Source: Hofstenia miamia (Eukaryota > Xenacoelomorpha > Acoela). From it: a DNA stretch of 64,000 bases. The stretch is taken from positions 2,292,907 to 2,356,906 of the forward strand of contig SCFE01000014.1 of NCBI GenBank assembly GCA_004352715.1, in the 5' to 3' direction. A program made the translations under genes and the position numbers. The notes beneath the pieces were generated by a model. It saw nothing but the letters and a program-made list of their open reading frames with translations. It was not told the origin of the DNA and ran no database searches. Below, in pieces: positions 23,693 through 32,675 of the stretch. The stretch's first letter is position 1, and the number at the start of each line of letters is the position of its first letter.

Positions 23693-24433
23693 GGCCATAG
23701 CTCATTTTCTTGATCACATCGTTCTAAAAATGTAGATAACGATGTTACTATTTAATGCTTATAGTGAAATGCAATGGTCGGAAGAAATATCAATGTTTAA
23801 AATGCTAAACTTCATACAGCTTCAATATTCTGATTTAGTGTTTCAATACCAGTTTAAGCAACACGTACTCTTCCTAACTATCACAAACCCAAATAACGGC
23901 AACAAGTTTTAACAATATTTTGTTAAGTAGAAAGAAAACTGTTCGCATTATCCTGAGTGAATATTTTCTATTTCCGCGGTTTCTAACATCAAAAGCAAGT
24001 AAATTTTCAAATGTTACAAATTTTTCTCTGTCTTTATTTCTCGAAATATTAGCTAATCATGCTACAAAAAAAAATCCAAAAAACTTATGTTATTGTAACG
24101 AAATATCCTCCTCATGAATTTTTCATTAGGTGCTCTTGTTGTTACTTTCAACATCTTCCTTGAACCATGCTGCTGATTGTGCTTGCGATCTTCTTGTGAA
24201 CATGAGACAACCACCAACTACTAAAAGGCTTCATTTTCGGATTGAGGTCATATTCAATGCTTCATGAAATAACGCATTTTGCTTGCTAGACATGTTCTAC
24301 ATTATTGTACCTGAAAAAAAAGAATTCCTTACATTTCTTAGATTAAGAAATTGCTAGATTTATCTCTTGTTTATTGAAATATTAATATATTCGCATGCAT
24401 GGGTAATATAATTTTAAACAACGTGGTAACCTT

Positions 24434-24468
24434 TAGCTCATTCCCTACCAAGGGGTTTTTCTCGCTGT
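24434..24468 (+). repeat. 34-bp GC-rich repeat, copy 1
   Basis: Contains CCCTACCAAGGGGTTTTTCT and then CGCTGTGACCGTG. An identical 34-bp block occurs at 25073-25107. Confidence 0.8.
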
Positions 24469-24649
24469 GACCGTGGATTTGAATGACAATTTTTAGGACC
24501 CTAGGCTGGCCTAAAGTGAACAAATGTTTAGAAATAAATATCCTTTCATGTGAACTTAGCAAGTTTTGCGGCCTCAATGCTGATTGCTTTCGATGTCTCT
24601 GTAAACTTTTAGTGATATTGAAATAGAGACAAAGTACCATATTTGAAAT

Positions 24650-24990
24650 AAGTTCATGTAATAAAAATATTTAAAAAATTCTCACAAAATTTCCAATTTT
24701 CATTTACATAACTCTGGAAATTTAAACAAAATTGTATTGCAGTACCTGATGTACTTGAAAATTTCGATTTCTTGAAATTCATTCAAACTATTCCCATACG
24801 GACCAAATAATCATGTTTTCTAAATCCCATAGTATTATCAGCTAAGCTCACATATTTTCTTCTACAGATAGAGTACCCAAGCTCCATTAAGTCAGAAATC
24901 ATGGTGCCACACTTTAAGACATGCGTCGTTACGTAAGTGTTGCATTCCAGGATACTTTGGATATCTTTCCTCGTTTGCTTTCTCTTGTCA
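24650..24990 (+). repeat. Unnamed repeat family, left part (copy B)
   Basis: Matches the first part of copy A (21640-21850): TTGCAGTACCTGATGTACTT, GAAATTCATT, the ATCAGCTAAGC block and TAAGTCAGAAATCATGG. It stops where the piggyBac relic begins and resumes at 27420. Confidence 0.55.
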
Positions 24991-25072
24991 GGTTTGCTGC
25001 ATACAAGAAATCATAGATTTTATAAGAATTCCTGAGCAACATAAGTTAGAAGTAGCTTGTCACTGTTGCAAT

Positions 25073-25107
25073 CCCTACCAAGGGGTTTTTCTCGCTGTGA
25101 CCGTGAA
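25073..25107 (+). repeat. 34-bp GC-rich repeat, copy 2
   Basis: Identical in 34 positions to 24434-24468. It lies near the C-terminal end of the piggyBac relic, so both copies may derive from piggyBac 3' sequence. Confidence 0.8.
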
Positions 25108-25527
25108 TGTAGAAGAGGCTATTTTGATGAGTTGGGCGATAAGTTGATCTTTGAAGCCCCCGAGTCTGAATCAAATAGTCGGCTCCAAGCTAGAAAAGGG
25201 AAAAAATGCTTAAATTTATGTGGCCTATTTCTAGCAGCAGTAAAATATCTTTTTCCATCATGTAGACTTTTTCTAGTGTGTATGCGATAGCACTGTACAT
25301 TCTCGTTAGCTCTGTTGCAATCATTCATGTTTTGGTTGTAGTAATTTATTATTGTTGGCTTCTCTACAACACCCTGGCGACTTGATTGGTTACTGTGGCG
25401 ACAGCACCATAACTTGAGACAACAGCACAGAACTATTTTTTTCTTTTTATCTCTAAAGGCAATGAGGATGCAATTGGATCCGCACAAAAATAATTCATTT
25501 GAAGTTGATTCAAACGAAGAGTTTTTA

Positions 25528-25645
25528 ATTCTGCAGGAAATTCTCGTCCCCTGGTAGCTGATAGATTTTGAATGCAGAAATCCTAGGAGAGGCCTTCTCT
25601 AGTGGTGAGATCAATTTTTGAGAAAACTTTCACAGCATTTGTTGC
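25528..25645. repeat. PiggyBac block duplicated at 26246-26380 (copy 1)
   Basis: TTCTGCAGGAAATTCTCGTC through AAACTTTCACAGCA occurs twice on either side of the mariner body. This copy lacks a 14-bp piece (ATACAAATTATGGC) present in the other. Confidence 0.9.
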
Positions 25646-25690
25646 ATTAGGTATACCTGGATGATAGCTTGTCTCTGATCCATAATACTT

Positions 25691-26419
25691 GGGGTTACCT
25701 AGAAAGTTCCCGGAATCATAAAAACATGAAAAATCCAAGAGCGTATTTTACTAATACAAACAATATCAAACAACATAGTTACCACAAGAAGTAATTACGA
25801 GTTTACAATGTTCATAAAGAGCCAAAAGTTCTTTGCGGTACTTCTCTTCTGACACGTGTCGTAGCTCCTGCACCGAACGTTGAAGCACCTCTTGGCCATC
25901 GGAAAAACGTTGTCCTCGAAACGAATTTTTCAAATGCTTGAACACCCACCGGTCACATTGGTTCATATCTGGGCTGTATGCACTTTGTCGGATGAGAGTG
26001 ACACCTCGTCTGTCAAAGAATTCCTTTGTCTGTTTTGAAGTGTGTGGACGAGCGTTGTCGTGTTGCCACAACAATTCCTTCAACAGTTTGGGGTGTTGCC
26101 GTACATGTCGCCATTTTTCTCCAGTTGACCGGACATAATCAATATAACGTTCAGAAGTCACTGTTTCTCCCGGAGAACAGACGTCAGCGCTTATCTTCCC
26201 ATCACCAGTGAAGGCCAGTAACAATAAGGTCTTTCTGTTTGTNTTTTTAATTCTGCAGGAAATTCTCGTCCCCTGGTAGCTGAACGATTTTGAATGCAGA
26301 AATCCTAGGAGAGGCATACAAATTATGGCCCTTCTCTAGTGGTAAGATCAATTTTTGAGAAAACTTTCACAGCAATTAAAATAACACATAGCTTATTCCG
26401 GGAATTTTCTGGTCACCCC
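25691..26419 (-). mobile_element. Mariner element (DD34D), truncated, inside a piggyBac relic
   Basis: The terminal inverted repeats are GGGGTTACCTAGAAAGTTCC-CGGAAT (25691-25716) and, on the minus strand, GGGGTGACCAGAAAATTCCC-GGAAT (26419-26395). The minus-strand frame after the N at 26243 reads KTLLLLAFTGDGKISADVCS, then WQHDNARPHTSK with the second catalytic Asp, then SAYSPDMNQCDRWVFKHLK with the third. There are 34 residues between the two aspartates, the mariner spacing. The N-terminal helix-turn-helix and first Asp are missing. Sequence between 26244 and about 26390 is piggyBac-derived, not mariner. Confidence 0.85.
26246..26380. repeat. PiggyBac block (copy 2), next to a single N
   Basis: Near-identical to 25528-25645 and placed between the mariner right terminus and the ambiguous base at 26243. 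Its position is hard to explain without misassembly or capture of piggyBac sequence. Confidence 0.9.
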
Positions 26420-27419
26420 ATATATGTAAAAATATTTACAACACAGCCAGTTTCACTGCCACAAAGAACAAATGTCTTGATATGATATTTAGCAGCTTTC
26501 GTTGCATTAAATTGTTAATATTTCCATTTGATTTTATATCCGATGACTATTTCGTCTACAGAAAGGTTCCTTCCTGGATAAATGCGTCCTGAAATGATTT
26601 CATGAGGCTCTCAAGAAAGAGTTTGATCTTATCTTGCCCCTCAGAATTTTGTCCCCAAGATTATAACATTTTTTAAAAATGATTTGAAATCATTGCCTCA
26701 GCATCAATTGACCATACCATGGGGTGAAGCAATGTGGTACAGATGCAGGAGTTGACATGAAGCTCTTGATAGAATCACGATGGTCAAGACCCATTGCTAT
26801 CAGAATAGCCATGAATTTCAAAATTACGGTTTTGTCACAGGTTCATAGTTCTGGTAGAAGGAATGTTTTACATCACTAATTTATTGGCATCTGAATTTAT
26901 ATTGCTTATCAAAGTGTCAATTATGTCATTTGAAAGAAGGGTAATAAGGCAGTCCAAAGCAGAGAAGTTGTTGTCTCACAAATGCCGATTGGTACCGTGT
27001 ATGCTATGTCGGACGAGTCTGAAAAAGTTACCCGTCGTGCCTTCGGTGACTGGAAGCCATTCGTCTTCACCAGAATGGCAAGTTTCTGTCATGGCAGCTG
27101 TAGTAGGTCTAGTACTAGATCTAGCATTGTCAGTTTGATTGGGCGTAGGTCTAGAAACACTTGTTATTGACTTTCACTGCTACTGTCATAATTATTGTCA
27201 CGTCTATCTCCATTGCCGATTAGAACTAGACTAATGTTAAAGAAACGGATGTTATTGTTCCTTGAATGATACTAATCTGTATCAAAGTACCGAAAGAAAC
27301 AGTGGAAAGTACCGATTTTGAGAGGAATTTAAAAAAGCCGTGAAACACATCTCCTGGTCGCAATTCAAAGATAATAGGAGCCGTATTTCGAGGCTCGTGG
27401 TAATGAAAGGTGTTAAGAC

Positions 27420-28030
27420 GTAAACTTTTTTCCACATTCTCAAATAATTTTCTCCAAGCCTATAAGAAAATATCTATTGGTGATGGTGAATGTGCTAGAA
27501 CTTAATGTTTATAATTTTTACTAAGGCTTTTGCATAGGTTGAAGTACTTGAAGATATTAAGTACTTTTCCTAGAAAATTTCGATTTTTCGAAAATGATTT
27601 AGATACTTTTCATGCCTAATATTCATGTAATTCAAATATTTAGAGCTCATGGAAGCAACACCGAAGTTGAACTGTTTTTTATATGCAAATAGACGCGCGA
27701 AACCTATTAAAGTGAGCCATGCACAAAGTCAAAGGTAGCACTGAAAGGGCAGGTTTGCAGGGTGATGACCGAGCATTATTCTAAGACGTAAAGAAAAAGG
27801 AGACACTTTTATTCTAAGGGGCTTTCTGGTTTTTCATACCTTAATTAGTTCGTGAGTTATTAGCATTATAATTTTTTCCCCAAATATACATAAAAAAATT
27901 AAGATATTACAAAGTTGTTTAAAGTTAATGATATTTAATTCTCTAGATGTTCTCACATAAAATTTTTTGAGCCTATTGCTCTTGATTTTTAAGGGGTTTG
28001 ACACCATTAAGTCTAGCTCTTTGAATGGAT
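27420..28030 (+). repeat. Unnamed repeat family, right part (copy C)
   Basis: Matches 21960-22490 of copy A, including TTTCTCCAAGCCTATAAG, TTGGTGATGGTGAATGTGC, GAAGTACTTGAAGA, GAAGTTGAACTGTTT, TTCGTGAGTTATTAG and AAAGTTAATGATATTTAATT. Confidence 0.55.
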
Positions 28031-29194
28031 TTATTGACCAGCCCATCAGAGTCATGTTCTATTGAGTTATGATGGCATAAACAGCATAAAATTGCACAGT
28101 TTTCCTATTCGTCTATGATCTATTCGACGATTCCAATGACCATGAATTTACGTACAAATATTTGCTTAGCAAAATACATCCAGAATCGTATGTGCTTTTT
28201 CATGCTTTTTCCCAAAAACAGATAGAGAATCTGATGAAAATCAGCGTTGATAGAAGAAATAACCACGGATTTATGATTTATTGAGGTGTTTGTTGAACAT
28301 GTTTTTAATACTTTTGATCTTGATGGAATAATTTTTCTGATGAGAACATTTTCATACCAGAAAGTTCGCAATGCCATTCCTCAAAATAGCAAGATAAGAC
28401 CTTGGAGATCCCATTATTTCCATTTTACCTGCTGCATTAAAGAACTATACTACTTATCATTATGAAAGATTATGTAATAATCTACATTAAATTATTGAAG
28501 TAAAACGATGCTAAAACTGTGCAACAGCATGCTAAGGTGTTTCTTAATGTGAGCATGATGACACAAATTCTCAGTTTTCATATTAATGCTTCCTTTCTCT
28601 TTTTTAATATTTAATGCACTATGTTTTTTATTTGAAGGAGATAAATTCCCATACATTCAGATTGCATATTATCCACTGCATATAGACACATTTATATAAC
28701 AATGTCTCAAAAAATTGTAATATTTCATAAGAAATGGCGAGAGTTTCTATTTAGAATAATGTAATTTTCAACCATTTATGTTGAAAAGAAAAAAATTTGC
28801 ACGATATATGATGATATACACAAGTATTTGGCCTAAAGCTCTAACAACTTTTGGAAATTGTAAAATCCGCGAAACTTGAAATGATTGATATTTCTTTCAA
28901 TACCTGTCAGCTCGAGATCCATTAAAAGCCTGTTTTCAGTGTCTGGTTTCTGATCCAGTAACAGATAGAATCGACGCAGGCCTCAACCTTCAGAAAACTT
29001 TGTAAAATATCTTATGCACACTGCTAGAATTCTCTTACAATTATTTTTAGTTTGTCTTGTTTCTACTTTAACATGAAAATGGCGCTGAAAATGTGTTTAT
29101 ACATTGCGCCAAAGATGCAATTATGAATAGAAAAATAAAGTTAAAGTAAAATTGAAAATACAAAATGATAAATTGTTGTTAAAGTACATTGAAA
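28031..29194. other. Unannotated AT-rich stretch
   Basis: An 85-codon minus frame at 28120-28377 has no recognised motif. No other signal. Confidence 0.55.
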
Positions 29195-29860
29195 CAGAGT
29201 TGCAAGTAACCCACGTGGGTCAAGCGTGTCACCTTTTTATTTGGGTCAGTGTGGGGCGTGGGTCAGTAGGGTTGACCCACTTGTAATACAGACAGCATTA
29301 TTTAATATTCCATTGATAATATGGAAAGCACAAGCGACTCAACTATTCCGCAAAAGAAAATGCCCAAAATGGATCTCTTTGCTAATTTTTAATATGCACT
29401 TGCAACACTAAGCCAAACGATACAACACTTTCGTATTATGAATACAAGAAAAAATGCAAAACATAAGTTAATTTTGATGATAAAATTTCTAACGAAAATC
29501 AAAGTCTGCCTGATGCTTTAATGTTTTAGCATGAAAAGCGATTCGAGTTTCCAATACCTTCAGGCTATTGCACGTCAGATATTTGTCATTCAAACAACAT
29601 TTGTAGAGTTAGAAAGTCATTTTTCTGCCTTGAGTCATATAGTCATGGGTTCAAGAAACCAACTTGCAGATGAAACGGCGGAGGGCCTTTCGGTTCTTGT
29701 GCATGCATATAAAACTGATTTGATTTGTTGACTAAATTTTTTGAGGAAATACATTTTACTTCGTATTTTGTAGCACTTTATAATTTTGCATTCTTGCGGG
29801 TCAGTGGGTCAGCACTGTGTGGGTTGTGGGTCAACTGAACATGGGTCAGTTTCAAAAAAG
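29195..29860 (+). mobile_element. hAT element deletion derivative
   Basis: The left end CAGAGTTGCAAGTAACCC passes into repeated GGGTCA motifs, and the right side (29796-29852) carries the same motifs (GGGTTGTGGGTCAACTG). Between them a transposase C-terminal segment survives. The exact right terminus and target duplication were not resolved. The GGGTTGTGGGTCA block is shared with the MITE at 7111-7450. Confidence 0.55.
29531..29731 (+). pseudogene. hAT transposase C-terminal dimerisation fragment
   Basis: The frame reads YLQAIARQIFVIQTTFVELE, then SHFSALSHIVMGSRNQLADE, then TAEGLSVLVHA. It follows the hATC pattern (LA-x-x-x-L-x-IP-x-TS-x-x-SERxFS-x-x-G-x-x-x-x-x-x-RN-x-L), with SER replaced by LES. 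Only the last 66 codons remain, so it is a remnant. Confidence 0.75.
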
Positions 29861-31163
29861 TTTGTTTTTCTGAAAAGTTTTTTTTAAATGAACACTTCAT
29901 TTAGCTAAAGCTCTATGCTTCACTGTGTTTACAAATTTACCAGCATATTGAAAATACTTACCTACAGACATGACTAAATTAAACAGCACTTTTTAATGAA
30001 ATTATCATGTGATGAAATGCTATTATGCTAATGTATTGTTTTCATTTTTCATTGGCTACGAGAGCAAGAAATATTTGTTTGGCTAATCTAATTTATTAAT
30101 GCTTAGAATTTCATGTGCATCATTGTTAGGGCAGTTTTGGTAGGATCTGAGCACCAATTAAATTGATAGACTACATTGCTATACTTAAGAGTGAAAACCA
30201 TAAAACCCACAAAATTTCACAAAAATGTGTGCTTAGCACTTCTGAATGCATTAAATGTAAACCTTAAAAATGGTATTTTGTAACTTAACATAACCAAATT
30301 TGCATGTATAGCATTCACTGTGGCACTTATGGCATTTGGTTGTCCTACTTATAACGCATTTCAATTTGCAAAATTGAAGAAAATATTTATTGTTTCGTCA
30401 TTTAGATTAAGCAATATTGGCGAACACGAAATACATACACGAAAATATGAATTACCTACGCGATAAAATATTTTGTAATACATGAATACCGAATATACGA
30501 AAGGTTCAATACACGACAACACACTAAAACCTACTTAACAACAAAATGTTGTTGAGGGAATTAAACAGGCAATGCAGTATGCAACTTTTCTTTACCCAAA
30601 ATTTTCAGTCAGGCATAAGTATTAAATATTGATTTTTACTAATTTTTCTTTTATAATTATATCTCACAGTTTTTAATACTTCATATTCATTTGTAATCAG
30701 AGCGTCTGTTATGTGAACTTGTATATAATCGTATATAAGCAGGCATTAATAGATTTATAACTAATAAATACTATGAGGTTAGTCTTCACTTCCAGATTAT
30801 GTAACATTCTACACATCATAGTAAAAGGAGCCGACCAGAGATGAATGAGGGCTTTGAGTTGGGCTAGACAAATAATAAGTGTTGGTTTGAAAATATTCTT
30901 ACTTCAGCAATTTTTCTAAGGATTTCAACGCAAAAACACAACAACTATCTCCAACATTTGATATATTCTTAAAACATATAATTTAATATTTGGTCAAACA
31001 TCAAACACAAAATATTAAATAATACAAAGCTATGTGAAAACCGAAACTTTAATTATCATAACTATTTATACATTTTAAGTAGACAAGTTCCCTTTTAAAA
31101 TAAAGTCCAGGATAATTTCACAAAGCAATAAGTATATAAAAATCGTTTAAGAACAGCTTGAAA
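29861..31163. other. Unannotated AT-rich stretch downstream of PP1
   Basis: Contains the presumed 3'UTR of the minus-strand PP1 gene near its right end. No clear AATAAA was identified close to the stop. Confidence 0.55.
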
Positions 31164-32114
31164 TCATATTAATGAAGTATTGACTATATTATTATAATTA
31201 GGTTTTATTTTACGTTCTGCTGGCTTCAAAATTTGAAATGAGCACATCAGTGTTTCATCTATGGACATCATTCCGCCGGCATTGTCGAACTCACCGCAAT
31301 AATTTGGGGCTGAAAATAAAGTAACTAACTGCCTTTTAGCAAAAAATTCATAACCATCTTCAACAACTTGATGAGCCCGACATACCAAATCCATATCATG
31401 ACGATTTAGAAACCTACTAACAATGTCTGCTCCAAATGTAAATGAAACGCCCCTATCGCTCGGACCCCAGCCACGAAGATCGCGTTCTGGATCTGACCAA
31501 AGGAGATCACAGAGCAAGCCGGAGTCTGGGACATCTGCGGGACGCTGAATTCTTCGAATCTGGTCCATGTTTTGTAGTTCTGGTGATAAACCACCATGAC
31601 AGCAAAAAATTTTTTCATCAATAACTGCTGCTACTGGGAGGCAGTTAAAACAATCTGTAAATGCTTTCCACAATTTAGCTGAGTAACGCCTCTTACATTC
31701 ATCGAAAAAACCATAAATTTTATTTACACTTGCCGTTTCATGATTGCCACGCAATAGGAAGAAGTTCTCCGGATATTTAATTTTATAGCATAGTAATAGA
31801 CAAGCTGTTTCAATCGACTGCTTTCCTCTGTCCACATAATCTCCAAGAAATATATAATTTGACTCGGGTGGGTACCCACCGTACTCAAATAGTCTCAGCA
31901 GATCAATAAATTGACCATGTATATCTCCACAAACTTTGATTGGAGCACAAAGTTCCAATAGCATTGGCTGTGAGAGTAAAACTTCTCTCGATTTCAAACA
32001 AACATTTCGAATATCGATTTCATTAAGGTGAACTAATTTTCCTGGACGAGATCCTCGTACTTCAAGAAGCTTATCAATAATTGTATCAACATTGAACTCA
32101 GTGTTTTGATTCAT
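31164..32114 (-). CDS. Serine/threonine protein phosphatase PP1 catalytic subunit paralogue (complete, intronless)
   Basis: An intact 316-residue frame runs from ATG to TGA. It keeps the PP1 phosphoesterase signature at standard PP1-alpha numbering: GDIHGQ (Asp64, His66), GDYVDRG (Asp92, Asp95, Arg96), RGNHE (Asn124, His125), CCHGGLSP (His173) and CRAHQ (His248), followed by [11 protein letters not shown] with the microcystin-binding cysteine. These residues hold the two-metal centre and catalytic acid of PPP-family phosphatases. The protein is shorter than usual (PP1 about 323-330), with an abbreviated C-terminal tail ([11 protein letters not shown]) in place of the typical Pro/Thr-rich tail. 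Residue 127, cysteine in the PP1 proteins I know (NHECAS), is threonine here (NHETAS), and there are many scattered conservative changes. A TTTATTTAG just upstream of the ATG could be an acceptor for a 5'UTR intron. It may be a lineage-specific, perhaps germline-biased, PP1 copy; tissue use cannot be read from sequence. Confidence 0.96.
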   Translation of the reverse strand: MNQNTEFNVDTIIDKLLEVRGSRPGKLVHLNEIDIRNVCLKSREVLLSQPMLLELCAPIKVCGDIHGQFIDLLRLFEYGGYPPESNYIFLGDYVDRGKQSIETACLLLCYKIKYPENFFLLRGNHETASVNKIYGFFDECKRRYSAKLWKAFTDCFNCLPVAAVIDEKIFCCHGGLSPELQNMDQIRRIQRPADVPDSGLLCDLLWSDPERDLRGWGPSDRGVSFTFGADIVSRFLNRHDMDLVCRAHQVVEDGYEFFAKRQLVTLFSAPNYCGEFDNAGGMMSIDETLMCSFQILKPAERKIKPNYNNIVNTSLI

Positions 32115-32263
32115 TTCCTAAATAAATGTTAAGTCATTCTATAATGTATAAGGTCATGCAAATGTATATTTTACGTATATTAAACTTTCCCAATTTAGCT
32201 GTCAAAAGGTTGTCTAGAAATTCATTTTTTCAAAAGATGAATTACAAAATAATGGTTTCTATT

Positions 32264-32675
32264 AGAGGTCTCTGTTACGGTACCGTCCCAGTCCCATTCC
32301 CGTGAGTACGGTACCAGATTAAAAAAAGTGGTATGGTTAACGATACTGTGAGGGACCGGTAGTAATTTGAAAATTATAAGCGGCACCGGAGCTTCAGTTG
32401 CTCGATCTTATTTGGTTATTTAAGGCTTTGAGACTATATCAGAGCGATCATCTGGCACTGTTTGACAAACAATAACAGATCAATGAATGGAAATGAACTT
32501 TTCTTTTTGAAAAATTGATAGATTATTTTGTGTTTTCTTATTTTTTTTGTATTTTTAAAGTGTTGAATTGCCAGTACGCGGGACAAAACAGTACGGTACT
32601 GGTACTAAAAAAATTTGAACCGTGCGGTCCTAAATATGACCGGGACCAGATTTCTGTTGTACCGAAGAATTATAT
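32264..32675. mobile_element. Putative MITE upstream of the PP1 gene
   Basis: A more GC-rich block of about 410 bp with many GGTACC/GTACGGTAC motifs at both ends (TACGGTACCGTCCC on the left, AGTACGGTACTGGTAC on the right) is flanked by TTTCTAT at 32256-32262 and 32676-32682. The terminal inverted match is imperfect. A plus-strand 63-codon frame inside is probably chance. It starts about 150 bp upstream of the PP1 start codon. Confidence 0.45.

Larger units (their letters stand above)
25073..27236 (-). pseudogene. PiggyBac transposase relic, interrupted by a mariner
   Basis: Minus-strand pieces in order are N-terminal-like LDCLITLLSNDIIDTLISNI (about 26.9 kb), GRIYPGRNLSVDEIVIGYKI with the first catalytic Asp (26.53-26.62 kb), YHIKTFVLCGSETGCVVNIF (26.42-26.49 kb), GHNLY near the second Asp, and KPTIINYYNQNMNDCNRANE in the 122-codon frame 25119-25487. 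The third catalytic motif, usually VDRAD, is CNRAN, so the aspartate is lost. A TTAA lies at 27237-27240, and an imperfect palindrome GTCATAATTATTGTCAC (27185-27201) about 35 bp inside it resembles a subterminal repeat. The left terminus was not found. The copy is dead. Confidence 0.72.

Noticed and set aside
29206-29850. Cluster of GGGTCA half-sites resembling nuclear-receptor response elements
   Set aside because: The motifs are the subterminal repeats of a hAT-type element and recur in the 7.1 kb MITE, so a regulatory role is not supported.
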